The notes beneath the pieces are model-generated. The model saw only the letters and a program-made list of their open reading frames with translations. It did no database searches and was not told where the DNA came from. Source: Klebsiella africana (GTDB lineage Bacteria; Pseudomonadota; Gammaproteobacteria; Enterobacterales; Enterobacteriaceae). From it: 64,000 nt of DNA. The stretch covers positions 1,984,001 to 2,048,000 of the forward strand of contig NZ_CP084874.1 in NCBI RefSeq assembly GCF_020526085.1. Direction: 5' to 3'. The position numbers were made by a program, and so were the translations under genes. Shown piece by piece: positions 38,957 to 48,059 of the stretch (positions within the stretch are counted from its first letter, which is position 1; each line of letters starts with the position of its first letter).

Positions 38957-39194
38957 TTTTATACCCCGTTTCTGTCCTGCTACAGCATCCTGCTCACCCA
39001 GTCCTCGCGTGATATTGTTCACACTTTGCTCTGTGCATCACACCAAACGGCACGGGTCAGGATGCTGATTTTGATCAAAAAAAGGGATAAAGATTAAACA
39101 AAAATGACGTTGTTCCTGAAAGCATTCAGCTAACGTTTTTTTTACCTCTACAGGCGGCGAAATCTGAAATTTCCTGCCGTTCGGCGCCCCAGAT
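38957..39194. other. Non-coding gap between the DUF1883-like gene and ychN
   Basis: No gene is seen in these 238 nt. They include an A-rich stretch (39,070-39,105) and a T8 run (39,135-39,143) without a clear stem, and presumably the promoter of the DUF1883-like gene. Confidence 0.4.
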
Positions 39195-39548
39195 TCAGAA
39201 GGTCAGCACTTTATCTGCCGCCAGCGTCCACTGGGCCAGCTCAACCAGAGTGCCAACCTCCACGCCGTCAACCAGCGGCAGTGCGCTGACCCCGCGGCCG
39301 TCCGCACAGGTTTTACACAACTTCACGGGAACCTGCTGGGCGGTAAGGATCTCCAGCATCTGCTGCACATTATATCCTTCCGCCGGCTTCTGCCCGCGCA
39401 GCCCGGCGGTGACGGCGTCGGACATCAGAAACAGCTTGAGATCGAGGTTGGACTGCTGCTCGCGCAGGGCAATGGCCAGGCGCAGACTGTTGAACAGGGA
39501 TTCGCTGCCATAGGCGGCGCCGTTGGCGATGATCACAATACGTTGCAT
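39195..39548 (-). CDS. ychN: DsrE/DsrF-like protein YchN
   Basis: The 117-residue product has the DsrE fold pattern (IVIIANGAAYGSESLFNSLRL, then VKLCKTCADGRG with two cysteines). E. coli YchN forms a hexamer and has no assigned reaction; related proteins handle sulfur. It is the last conserved gene before the nas insertion, whereas in E. coli ychO follows. Confidence 0.93.
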   Translation of the reverse strand: MQRIVIIANGAAYGSESLFNSLRLAIALREQQSNLDLKLFLMSDAVTAGLRGQKPAEGYNVQQMLEILTAQQVPVKLCKTCADGRGVSALPLVDGVEVGTLVELAQWTLAADKVLTF

Positions 39549-39616
39549 ACAAACTCCTTCTTAAAGGCACGGTTATTGCTTTACCGCAGTATAAAGCGTT
39601 AACCCGGAGGAGGGGT

Positions 39617-40798
39617 ATGAATAATACGACTGGTCATGCGCACGATGCGACGGCCTGGCTGCAGCTGGCTCGTCGCCTGCAAAAACAACAGCTTCAGCAG
39701 CTTAGCCAACTGGGGGAACTGGCCAGCCAGCTCAGCGCGCTGGTGCATATGCTGCAGTGTGAGCGCGGGGCGTCGAATATCTATCTTTGCTCGGGCGGCT
39801 TGCTGTATACAGCGGAGTGTCGGGCGGGAGGGGCGCTGGTTGACGAGCGGCTAGCCCTGTTTTATGCCAGCCTCGAACGGGCGCGAGCGGTAGCTGGCAG
39901 CGCGCTGTGCTGGCGTATCGCCAGAGCGGTTGACGAGCTGGCGCAGCTCCCGGCGCTACGCGCGCAGATCGGCCGCCGGCAAATTGCCGCTGAAGTCGCG
40001 ACGGAGCAGTTCAGCCGCGTCATCCGCCATCTGCTGAACATCGCCCCGCAGCTCAATGACAGCATTGACGATCCGCCGGTGGCTGGTCGGATGGTCGCCC
40101 TGTACAGCTTTATGCAGGGAAAAGAGCTGGTGGGCCAGGAGCGCGCGCTGGGAGCATTGGGCTTTACCCGCGGCGAGTTCAGCGACAGCCTGCGCCAGCA
40201 GCTGGTGGACCGTATTGACGGTCAGCAGCCCTGCTTCGACAGCTTTCAGGCGCTGGGCAGCCCGGCGACCGTCCAGTTGTTCAGAATCCAGTGCCACGCC
40301 GGTCTGGATATTGAACAGCTGCGGCGGATCGCCTGTACCCGCCAGCCGGCTGCCGATTGCGGGGAAACGGCGCTGCGCTGGTTTGGTCTGCAAACCCAAC
40401 GGCTTGAGCAACTGCGCGAAGTGGAAGAGCAACTGATCGACGATCTGCTGGATGCCACCGACGCGCTGTTAGCAGACGACGCGCCTGGCTGGCAGGCCGG
40501 AGAGGAAGACGATAGCGTGACGCCAAGGCTCGATAAACAGCTACTGCCGCTGGTGCGCCAGCAGGCCTATGAGCTGCAGCAGCTCTCCAGCCAGCTGGCC
40601 TCGCTGAAAGACGCGCTCGAAGAGCGCAAGCTGATCGAAAAAGCGAAAAGTCTGCTGATGACGCACCAGGGAATGCAGGAGGAGCAGGCCTGGCAGACGC
40701 TGCGCAAGATGGCCATGGACAAAAATCAGCGCATGGTTGAGATAGCCCGCGCGCTGCTGATGGTGAAGGCGATTTGGCCGCCAACACCAAAGGAGTAG
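39617..40798 (+). CDS. nasR: Nitrate/nitrite-responsive ANTAR antiterminator NasR
   Basis: NasR senses nitrate or nitrite and lets RNA polymerase read through the nasF leader terminator. The 393-residue product, the length of K. oxytoca NasR, has an N-terminal NIT sensor domain (about 35-290; LQCERGASNIYLCSGG and FYASLERARA) and a C-terminal ANTAR RNA-binding domain (about 335-388; LEERKLIEKAKSLLMTHQGM, EEQAWQTLRKMAMDKNQRM). Its RNA target is visible downstream at 40947-40964. It is divergent from ychN across 68 nt. Confidence 0.96.
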   Translation: MNNTTGHAHDATAWLQLARRLQKQQLQQLSQLGELASQLSALVHMLQCERGASNIYLCSGGLLYTAECRAGGALVDERLALFYASLERARAVAGSALCWRIARAVDELAQLPALRAQIGRRQIAAEVATEQFSRVIRHLLNIAPQLNDSIDDPPVAGRMVALYSFMQGKELVGQERALGALGFTRGEFSDSLRQQLVDRIDGQQPCFDSFQALGSPATVQLFRIQCHAGLDIEQLRRIACTRQPAADCGETALRWFGLQTQRLEQLREVEEQLIDDLLDATDALLADDAPGWQAGEEDDSVTPRLDKQLLPLVRQQAYELQQLSSQLASLKDALEERKLIEKAKSLLMTHQGMQEEQAWQTLRKMAMDKNQRMVEIARALLMVKAIWPPTPKE

Positions 40799-40834
40799 AT
40801 GCACAATCGATGGGCATTCTTTGCCTGCCGGCGG

Positions 40835-40850
40835 TGCACTTTTAGGTGGA
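40835..40850 (+). promoter_or_regulatory. NtrC-like site upstream of nasF
   Basis: TGCACT-TTTA-GGTGGA resembles the NtrC dyad (TGCAC...GGTGCA) with one good arm. It lies about 50 nt upstream of the -24 element. Ntr control of nas in Klebsiella is known; this particular site is a sequence match only. Confidence 0.5.
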
Positions 40851-40900
40851 AAACCGGCCAGCGTTGGGAAAAATCCCGCCAGCGCGCTATTGCTAAAGCT

Positions 40901-40916
40901 GGCATCCCGTTTGCAT
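40901..40916 (+). promoter_or_regulatory. Sigma-54 promoter of the nasF operon
   Basis: TGGCATCCCGTTTGCA matches the -24/-12 consensus TGGCAC-N5-TTGCA, with the invariant GG and GC separated by 10 nt. Transcription should start near 40927, giving a leader of about 115 nt. Confidence 0.88.
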
Positions 40917-40946
40917 TACTTATTAAGTGAATAAAAGTCCGGGCAA

Positions 40947-40964
40947 CGAACCAATGGCGGTTCG
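40947..40964 (+). promoter_or_regulatory. NasR-binding leader hairpin (ANTAR hexaloop)
   Basis: A perfect 6-bp stem (CGAACC / GGTTCG) encloses the hexaloop AATGGC, with A at position 1 and G at position 4, the ANTAR recognition pattern. It lies about 20 nt into the leader and upstream of the terminator. Confidence 0.85.
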
Positions 40965-40980
40965 GGTGTCCGTGGATAAA

Positions 40981-41022
40981 GGCGTCCTGCAGTGCGTATG
41001 CACTGTCGGGCGCTTTTTTTTT
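40981..41022 (+). terminator. nasF leader terminator (attenuator)
   Basis: A long stem with some G-U pairs (ending in CAGTGC-GTAT-GCACTG) is followed by nine T (41014-41022). It stops transcription 18 nt before the nasF start unless NasR bound to nitrate or nitrite overrides it. Confidence 0.9.
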
Positions 41023-41040
41023 GCGCATGGTGGAGCGGAT

Positions 41041-42297
41041 ATGAGCGACAAATTTTCAATTTCCCGGCGGCGCTTGCTGCAGGCAGGGGCCGCGCTGGGC
41101 GGCGCGATGCTGCTGCCGGGCGTGATGCAGGCCGCCTGGGCCGGCGGCTCGGACAAACCGGAGCAAACCCGCGTGCGGGTCGGATTTATTCCGCTGACCG
41201 ATTGCGCGCCGCTGGCCATCGCCGCGGCGAAGGGGTTTGACCAAAAATATGGCATCACCCTGGTAGCGAGTAAGGAAGCCAGCTGGGCGGCGGTGCGCGA
41301 CAAGCTGGTGGCCGGCGAGCTCGACGCGGCGCATATTCTCTATGGCCTGCTGTACGGCCTCGAACTGGGGATCGCCAGCAAGCCGCAGGCGATGGCCAAT
41401 TTGATGACCCTCAACCGCAATGGCCAGGCGATTACCCTCTCCAGCGAGCTGCAGGAGAAAGGGGTGACCGACCTCGGCGGGCTGAAGCGGCTGATCGACC
41501 GCAGCGCGCCGGGCAGTTACACCTTCGCCCATACCTTTCCTACCGGCACCCATGCCATGTGGCTTTACTACTGGCTGGCGAGCGCCGGCATCGATCCCTT
41601 CAACGATGTGCGCACCGTCGTGGTGCCGCCGCCGCAGATGGTGATGAACATGCGCATCGGCAATATGAGCGGCTTTTGCGTCGGCGAGCCATGGAACGCC
41701 CGCGCCATTAACGACCGTATCGGCTTCACCGCGGCCACTTCCCAGGATATCTGGCCCGAGCATCCGGAAAAGGTGCTGGGCACCCGTCGCGACTGGGTGG
41801 AACGCAACCCGAACACCGCCCGCGCGCTGGTGGCGGCCCTGATGGAGGCGCAGCGTTGGATCGCCGCCTCGCCGGAGAACACCCGGGAGACGGCCCGCCT
41901 GCTCGCCAGACGCGGCTGGCTCAATACCAAGGAGCAATACCTCACCGGCCGGATGCTGGGAGAGTATGACAACGGCCTTGGCCGCCGCTGGCAGGATGCC
42001 CATCCGATGCGCTTCTGGGCCGGGGGCGAGGTGAGTTTCCCGTGGCTGTCGGACGGGATGTGGTTCCTCACCCAGTTCCGCCGCTGGGGGTTGCTGAAGC
42101 AGGCTCCGGATTACCTCGCGGTGGCGTCGCGCATTAACCGCATCGATGTCTGGCAGGCTGCCGCCCAGGCGGTAGGAGGGATCAGCGCGCTGGCAGCCAG
42201 GATGCGCAGCAGCACACTAATGGACGGGACGGTATGGAACGGGTCCGACCCGGAAGGCTACGCCCGCCATTTCTCTATTCAACGTAAGGGGGCATGA
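41041..42297 (+). CDS. nasF: Nitrate/nitrite ABC transporter substrate-binding protein
   Basis: NasF captures nitrate in the periplasm. The 418-residue product has a twin-arginine signal peptide (SRRRLLQAGAALGGAM, cleavage likely after AWA near residue 36) and the NrtA-type body (RVGFIPLTDCAPLAIAAAKGF, FPTGTHAMWLYYWLASAGID, GFCVGEPWNARA). The start at 41041 lies after the leader terminator; an ATG-like frame start at 40927 would run through the leader and is not used. The gene is followed by nasE after 1 nt. Confidence 0.95.
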   Translation: MSDKFSISRRRLLQAGAALGGAMLLPGVMQAAWAGGSDKPEQTRVRVGFIPLTDCAPLAIAAAKGFDQKYGITLVASKEASWAAVRDKLVAGELDAAHILYGLLYGLELGIASKPQAMANLMTLNRNGQAITLSSELQEKGVTDLGGLKRLIDRSAPGSYTFAHTFPTGTHAMWLYYWLASAGIDPFNDVRTVVVPPPQMVMNMRIGNMSGFCVGEPWNARAINDRIGFTAATSQDIWPEHPEKVLGTRRDWVERNPNTARALVAALMEAQRWIAASPENTRETARLLARRGWLNTKEQYLTGRMLGEYDNGLGRRWQDAHPMRFWAGGEVSFPWLSDGMWFLTQFRRWGLLKQAPDYLAVASRINRIDVWQAAAQAVGGISALAARMRSSTLMDGTVWNGSDPEGYARHFSIQRKGA

Positions 42298-42298
42298 G

Positions 42299-43183
42299 AT
42301 GAAGCAGGCACAACGTAAGCAACCGGTCGTCAGCGTGGACAACGCGCCTGGCGAAGTGATTATTCTGCCGCCGGTGCAGGTCCGGCGCACCACGCCGGCC
42401 GTCACGCGCTGGCTGCGTGAGCTCACCCAGCGCCTGCTGCCCCCGCTGTTGGGGCTGGGAGTGCTGCTGCTGGCCTGGCAGCTGGCGGCGATGCATAGCA
42501 AAGGCTTTCCCACGCCGCTGAGCACGCTGGACTCGGCGCTGACCCTGTTTGCCGATCCGTTCTATCAGGACGGGCCCAATGACATGGGCATCGGCTGGAA
42601 CGTGCTGGCCTCCCTGCAGCGCGTGGCGGTGGGCTTCGGCCTGGCGGCGCTGGCGGGCATTCCGCTGGGGTTTTTGATCGGCCGTTCGCTGTTCTTCGCC
42701 CGCATGTTTAATCCGCTAATTGCTCTGCTGCGCCCGGTCAGCCCGCTGGCCTGGCTGCCGATTGGCCTGCTGCTGTTCCAGAAGGCGGAGCCGGCTTCCA
42801 GCTGGACCATTTTTATCTGCTCCATCTGGCCGATGGTGATCAACACCGCGGAGGGTGTGCGGCGGATCCCGCAGGACTATCTCAACGTCGCCCGCGTCCT
42901 CCAGCTCTCGGAGTGGACGGTGATGCGCAAAATCCTCTTTCCGGCGGTGCTGCCGGCGGTGCTTACCGGCGTGCGCCTCGCCATCGGCATCGCCTGGCTG
43001 GTGATCGTGGCGGCGGAAATGCTCACCGGCGGGCTGGGGATCGGCTTCTGGATCTGGAACGAGTGGAACAACCTCAATGTGGAAAACATCATCATCGCCA
43101 TCGTCATTATCGGTGTCGTCGGCCTGCTGCTGGAGCAGGGCCTGATGCTGCTCGCTCGCCGCTTTAGCTGGCAGGAAAAATAA
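42299..43183 (+). CDS. nasE: Nitrate/nitrite ABC transporter permease
   Basis: NasE forms the membrane channel for nitrate. The 294-residue product has a cytoplasmic N-terminal extension (about 1-45), about six membrane spans, and the ABC permease EAA loop (VARVLQLSEWTVMRKILFPAVLPAV). The signature MLTGGLGIGFWIWNEWNNLN is typical of NrtB/TauC-like permeases. Confidence 0.95.
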   Translation: MKQAQRKQPVVSVDNAPGEVIILPPVQVRRTTPAVTRWLRELTQRLLPPLLGLGVLLLAWQLAAMHSKGFPTPLSTLDSALTLFADPFYQDGPNDMGIGWNVLASLQRVAVGFGLAALAGIPLGFLIGRSLFFARMFNPLIALLRPVSPLAWLPIGLLLFQKAEPASSWTIFICSIWPMVINTAEGVRRIPQDYLNVARVLQLSEWTVMRKILFPAVLPAVLTGVRLAIGIAWLVIVAAEMLTGGLGIGFWIWNEWNNLNVENIIIAIVIIGVVGLLLEQGLMLLARRFSWQEK

Positions 43184-43192
43184 GGAGCCAAC

Positions 43193-43981
43193 ATGAAACC
43201 ATTAATTCAGGTGCAGGCCGTCAGCCAACGCTTCAACACCGCCAGCGGCGAGTTCCTGGCGCTGCAGAATGTCTCCTTCGATATCGTCGAAGGGGAGACC
43301 ATTAGCCTGATCGGCCACTCGGGTTGCGGAAAATCGACCCTGCTGAACCTGATCGCCGGGATCACCACCCCTACCGAGGGCGGACTACTGTGTGATAACC
43401 GGGAAATCGCCGGTCCCGGGCCGGAGCGGGCGGTGGTTTTCCAGAACCACTCGCTGCTGCCGTGGCTGAGCTGTTTCGACAATGTGGCGCTGGCGGTGGA
43501 TCAGGTGTTCCGTCGCACCATGAGCAAGAGTGAGCGCCGGGAGTGGATCGAACACAACCTGGCGCGCGTACAGATGGGTCATGCGCTGCACAAACGTCCC
43601 GGGGAGATCTCCGGCGGCATGAAGCAGCGGGTGGGTATCGCCCGGGCGCTGGCGATGAAGCCGAAAGTGTTGCTGCTTGATGAGCCCTTCGGCGCCTTGG
43701 ATGCGCTGACCCGCGCCCACCTCCAGGACACGGTGATGCATATCCAGCAGGAGCTCAATACCACCATCGTCATGATCACCCACGACGTTGATGAAGCGGT
43801 GCTGCTCTCGGATCGGGTGCTGATGATGACCAACGGTCCGGCGGCGACGGTCGGCGAGATCCTCGCGGTCGATCTGCCGCGTCCGCGCCACCGCGTTCAG
43901 CTGGCGGACGACAGCCGGTATCACCATCTGCGCCAGCAGATCCTCCATTTCCTGTATGAAAAACAGCCGAAAGCGGCGTAA
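43193..43981 (+). CDS. nasD: Nitrate/nitrite ABC transporter ATPase
   Basis: NasD powers nitrate import. The 262-residue product has Walker A GHSGCGKST, Q-loop VVFQNHSLLPWL, ABC signature ISGGMKQRVGIARAL, Walker B VLLLDEPFGALD and H-loop MITHDVDEA. It lies 9 nt after nasE and 10 nt before nasC. Confidence 0.97.
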   Translation: MKPLIQVQAVSQRFNTASGEFLALQNVSFDIVEGETISLIGHSGCGKSTLLNLIAGITTPTEGGLLCDNREIAGPGPERAVVFQNHSLLPWLSCFDNVALAVDQVFRRTMSKSERREWIEHNLARVQMGHALHKRPGEISGGMKQRVGIARALAMKPKVLLLDEPFGALDALTRAHLQDTVMHIQQELNTTIVMITHDVDEAVLLSDRVLMMTNGPAATVGEILAVDLPRPRHRVQLADDSRYHHLRQQILHFLYEKQPKAA

Positions 43982-43991
43982 GGAGGCGGTC

Positions 43992-46900
43992 ATGACGCGG
44001 CGACTGGTGGTGATCGGTAACGGCATGGCGGCCACCCGGCTGGTGCAGCGGCTGGTTGAGCGCGACCCCGCGCGGTTTGCCATTACCGTCGTCGGCGACG
44101 AGCCGCACCCGGCCTATAACCGCATTCAGCTCTCGCCGCTGCTGGCAGGTGAAAAAACGGCGGCGCAGATCCCGTTGCTGCCGGCGGAGTGGTATACCCG
44201 GCACGGGGTGTGCCTGCGGTCTGGCGAGGCGGTCGATGAAGTCGATATTCAGCAACGGCGGCTGCGCATCGCGGAAACCTGGCTGCCGTGGGATGAACTG
44301 GTGTTCGCCACCGGTTCGCGGCCCTTTATCCCGCCGCTGCCGGGCATTGATCGTCCGCAGGTTATGCCCTTCCGCACCCTGGCGGACGTGGAACGTATTC
44401 TGGCGATACCCGGCCCGGCGGTGGTGATTGGCGGCGGGGTGCTGGGGGTGGAAGCGGCGGCGGCGCTGCGTCGTCACGGCGGAGAGGTCACTCTTCTGCA
44501 TCGCGGCAGCGGATTAATGGCGCCGCTGACCGACGCTTTTGCCGCCGATGAGCTCAGGCAGCAGCTTGAAGCGCGCGGCATTCGCTGCGTGCTGGCGTGC
44601 CGCATCGCCGCCATCGACGCCGATGGCGTGCGGCTGGCGGACGGGCGCGTATTCCGCGCCGCCAGAGTGGTGCTGGCTACCGGCGTGCAGCCCGACAGCC
44701 GTCTGGCGGCGCAGTCCGGCGTGCTGTGCCAGCGGGGGATCGTGGTCGACCGTCAGATGGCCTCCTCGCTGCCGGGGATCAGCGCCATCGGCGAATGTTG
44801 CGAAATTGACGGCCAGACCTGGGGGCTGGTGGCTCCCTGCCTGCGTCAGGCCGAGGTGCTGGCGGATCGCCTGTGCGGCGCCCCCGGCGAGGGCTTTGTC
44901 TGGCAGGACGCCGGGACCCGCCTGAAGGTCACCGGCATTGAACTCTTTAGCGCTGGCGAGCAGCAGCCCGGCGAACAGGATGACATTTATACCAGCTGGG
45001 ACCCCATCGACCGCCACTATCGCCGCCTGCTGCTGCGCGATGGCCGCCTGCGCGGCGTGCTGCTGATGGGCGACTGCACCGCCGCCGCCGCGCTTACCGC
45101 GCGCCTGGAAAGCGATGAGCCTGTCACCGTGGACTGGCTTTTTGACCCCTCTTCAACGCAGCCGCAGGCTGCAGGAATAATGACGATGACGAAACCTGTA
45201 TTAGTGCTGGTGGGACATGGCATGGTCGGCCACCATTTTCTCGAACAATGCGTGAGCCGCAATCTGCATCAGCAATATCGAATCGTGGTGTTTGGCGAAG
45301 AGCGTTACCCCGCCTACGACCGGGTACATCTCTCCGAGTATTTTGCCGGACGCAGCGCCGAGTCGCTGTCGCTGGCGGCCGGGGATTTCTTTATTGAACA
45401 CGGTATTGAACTCCGCCTCGGCGAGGCGGTGGCGACCATCGACCGCGACGCACGGCTGGTACGGGACGCCGAGGGGCATGAAATCCACTGGGATAAACTG
45501 GTGCTGGCGACCGGCTCGTATCCCTTTGTTCCGCCAATCCCCGGTAACGATCTCGCGGGGTGCTTTGTCTACCGCACTCTTGACGATCTCGACCGTATCG
45601 CCGCCCATGCCGCCGCGGCGAAGAGCGGGGTGGTTATCGGCGGCGGGCTGCTCGGGCTGGAGGCGGCCAACGCCCTGAAACAGCTGGGGCTGGAGACGCA
45701 GGTGGTGGAGTTTGCCCCGAACCTGATGGCCGTCCAGCTGGATAACGGCGGGGCGGCGATGCTCCGGGAGAAGATTGTCGCCCTCGGCGTGGGGGTGCAT
45801 ACCAGCAAAGCGACCACCGCCATCGTGCGCGAGGCCGACGGCCTGCGGCTGAACTTTGCCGACGGCGGCGCGTTGCGGACCGACATGGTGGTCTTCTCGG
45901 CGGGGATCCGCCCGCAGGACGCGCTGGCCCGCGGCTGCGCGCTGCAGGTGGGCGAACGCGGGGGAATTCACATCAACGGCCAGTGCCGCACCTCTGACCC
46001 GGACGTGCTGGCGATAGGCGAATGCGCCCTGTGGGACAATAAAATTTACGGTCTGGTGGCGCCGGGCTATCAGATGGCGCGCATCGCTGCGGCCACTCTC
46101 GCAGGAGAGGACGCCTGCTTTAGCGGCGCCGACATGAGCACCAAACTGAAGCTGCTGGGGGTCGACGTGGCCTCGTTTGGCGATGCGCAGGGGCGCACGC
46201 CGGGCTGTCAGAGCTATCAATGGACCGACGGTCCGCAGCAGATTTACAAAAAAATCGTCGTCAGTCAGGACGGCAAAGCCCTGCTTGGCGGCGTGCTGGT
46301 GGGGGATGCCAGCGACTATGCCACGCTGCTGCAGATGATGCTGAACGGCATGGCGCTGCCGCCGCGTCCGGAGAGTCTGATCCTGCCCGCGCTGGAGGGA
46401 GCCGCGCCGAAGGCGCTCGGCGTCGCGGCGCTGCCGGACAGCGCGCCGATCTGCTCCTGCCATAACGTCAGCAAAGGCGATATCTGCCAGGCGGTGAACA
46501 ATGGGGCGAGGGATATGTCGGCGATAAAAAGTTGCACCAGAGCGGCTACCGGCTGCGGCGGCTGCAGCGCGCTGGTGAAACAGGTGATGGAGTATCAGCT
46601 GGCGGAGCAGGGCGTCGAAGTGAAAAAAGACGTTTGCGAACATTTCCCGTGGTCGCGCCAGGAGATCTACCACCTGGTGCGGGTTAACCATATCCATACC
46701 TTCGAGCAGTTGATTAGCCGCTACGGCCAGGGGCACGGCTGCGATGTCTGCAAACCGCTGGTGGCCTCGGTGCTGGCCTCCTGCTGGAACGAGTACCTGC
46801 TGAAGCCGGCGCACCTGCCGCTGCAGGATACCAACGACCGCTATTTCGCCAATATCCAGAAGGACGGGAGCTATTCGGTGGTGCCGCGGATGGCGGCAGG

Positions 46901-48059
46901 GGAAGTGACGCCGGACGGACTGATCGCCATCGGGCAGATCGCCAAACGTTACCAGCTCTACAGCAAAGTGACCGGCGGCCAGCGCATCGACCTGTTTGGC
47001 GCGCGGCTGGAACAGCTGCCGGCTATCTGGCGCGAGCTGGCCGACGCCGGGTTTGAAACCGGCCACGCCTACGGCAAGTCGCTGCGCACGGTGAAATCCT
47101 GCGTCGGCTCAACCTGGTGTCGCTACGGCGTGCAAGACTCCACCGGGCTCGCGGTACGGCTCGAGCATCGCTATAAAGGGCTACGCGCCCCGCACAAAAT
47201 CAAGATGGCGGTCTCCGGCTGCACCCGCGAATGCGCTGAAGCCCAGGGGAAAGATATCGGGGTGATTGCCACCGACAAAGGCTGGAATCTGTACGTCTGC
47301 GGCAACGGCGGGATGAAACCGCGTCACGCCGACCTGTTTGCCAGCGATCTCGACGAAGCGACGCTGATCCGCAGCATCGATCGTCTGCTGATGTTCTATA
47401 TCCGTACCGCCGATCGCCTGCAGCGAACCAGCACCTGGATGGATAACCTGGAGGGCGGCGTCGCCTATCTGCGGCAGGTGGTGCTGGAGGATAGTCTTGG
47501 CATTGGCGAGGAGCTGGAGCAGGAGATGGCCCGGATCGTCGACAGCTACCAGTGCGAGTGGCAGACCACCCTCAACGATCCGCAGCGTCTGGCGCTGTTC
47601 CGCTCCTTCGTTAATAGCGACCAGCCCGACGAGGCTGTGCAGCGCCGCGATCTGCGCGGTCAGCCGCAGCCGCTGCTGACTGAGACGTTGCCCGAAGGCG
47701 AACTCCCATCCCGACCGTGGCAGGCGGTATGCGATCTTGACGCCATTCCGGCGCAGGCGGGGATCGGCGCCCGCTTAGGGGAGCGGCAGATTGCCCTGTT
47801 CCGCTTCGGCGAGCGGGTCTACGCCCTCGACAACCGCGAGCCGGGCAGCACGGCCAACGTGCTGTCGCGTGGGCTGTTAGGGGACGTCGGCGGCGAGCCG
47901 GTGGTGATCTCCCCGCTGTACAAACAGCGGATACGCCTGCGCGACGGCTGGCCGTGCGACGGCGACGAACAGGCGGTACGCGCTTGGCCGGTGAAAGTAG
48001 AAAACGGCAAAGTGTGGGTGGGCAACCAGCAGCTGCTGGCCCGCGCGGAGGCCTCCTGA
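43992..48059 (+). CDS. nasCB: NasC-NasB fusion: electron-transfer flavoprotein plus assimilatory nitrite reductase
   Basis: One open frame of 1355 residues joins two proteins that are separate in K. oxytoca. Residues 1-396 are NasC, an FAD/NAD(P)H oxidoreductase (VVIGNGMAATRLVQRL, EPHPAYNRIQLSPLLAGEK) that donates electrons to nitrate reductase NasA. From Met397 (nt 45180, MTMTKPVLVLVGHGMVG) it is NasB, the sirohaem nitrite reductase: an FAD module, a BFD-type [2Fe-2S] region (CSCHNVSKGDICQAV, GCGGC), a sirohaem/[4Fe-4S] domain (CVGSTWCRYG, CTRECAEAQGK) and a NirD-like Rieske-fold C terminus without Rieske ligands. The junction reads GGA-ATA-ATG; TAA-TG exists one base out of frame and AGGA lies just before the inner ATG, so separate NasB initiation remains possible. 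Confidence 0.88.
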   Translation: MTRRLVVIGNGMAATRLVQRLVERDPARFAITVVGDEPHPAYNRIQLSPLLAGEKTAAQIPLLPAEWYTRHGVCLRSGEAVDEVDIQQRRLRIAETWLPWDELVFATGSRPFIPPLPGIDRPQVMPFRTLADVERILAIPGPAVVIGGGVLGVEAAAALRRHGGEVTLLHRGSGLMAPLTDAFAADELRQQLEARGIRCVLACRIAAIDADGVRLADGRVFRAARVVLATGVQPDSRLAAQSGVLCQRGIVVDRQMASSLPGISAIGECCEIDGQTWGLVAPCLRQAEVLADRLCGAPGEGFVWQDAGTRLKVTGIELFSAGEQQPGEQDDIYTSWDPIDRHYRRLLLRDGRLRGVLLMGDCTAAAALTARLESDEPVTVDWLFDPSSTQPQAAGIMTMTKPVLVLVGHGMVGHHFLEQCVSRNLHQQYRIVVFGEERYPAYDRVHLSEYFAGRSAESLSLAAGDFFIEHGIELRLGEAVATIDRDARLVRDAEGHEIHWDKLVLATGSYPFVPPIPGNDLAGCFVYRTLDDLDRIAAHAAAAKSGVVIGGGLLGLEAANALKQLGLETQVVEFAPNLMAVQLDNGGAAMLREKIVALGVGVHTSKATTAIVREADGLRLNFADGGALRTDMVVFSAGIRPQDALARGCALQVGERGGIHINGQCRTSDPDVLAIGECALWDNKIYGLVAPGYQMARIAAATLAGEDACFSGADMSTKLKLLGVDVASFGDAQGRTPGCQSYQWTDGPQQIYKKIVVSQDGKALLGGVLVGDASDYATLLQMMLNGMALPPRPESLILPALEGAAPKALGVAALPDSAPICSCHNVSKGDICQAVNNGARDMSAIKSCTRAATGCGGCSALVKQVMEYQLAEQGVEVKKDVCEHFPWSRQEIYHLVRVNHIHTFEQLISRYGQGHGCDVCKPLVASVLASCWNEYLLKPAHLPLQDTNDRYFANIQKDGSYSVVPRMAAGEVTPDGLIAIGQIAKRYQLYSKVTGGQRIDLFGARLEQLPAIWRELADAGFETGHAYGKSLRTVKSCVGSTWCRYGVQDSTGLAVRLEHRYKGLRAPHKIKMAVSGCTRECAEAQGKDIGVIATDKGWNLYVCGNGGMKPRHADLFASDLDEATLIRSIDRLLMFYIRTADRLQRTSTWMDNLEGGVAYLRQVVLEDSLGIGEELEQEMARIVDSYQCEWQTTLNDPQRLALFRSFVNSDQPDEAVQRRDLRGQPQPLLTETLPEGELPSRPWQAVCDLDAIPAQAGIGARLGERQIALFRFGERVYALDNREPGSTANVLSRGLLGDVGGEPVVISPLYKQRIRLRDGWPCDGDEQAVRAWPVKVENGKVWVGNQQLLARAEAS

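Noticed and set aside
45201-47066. 621-codon open frame on the minus strand opposite nasB
   Set aside because: Its protein is Arg/His/Gln-rich with no domain, and it lies entirely opposite a strongly conserved gene; GC-rich codon bias leaves the antisense frame open.
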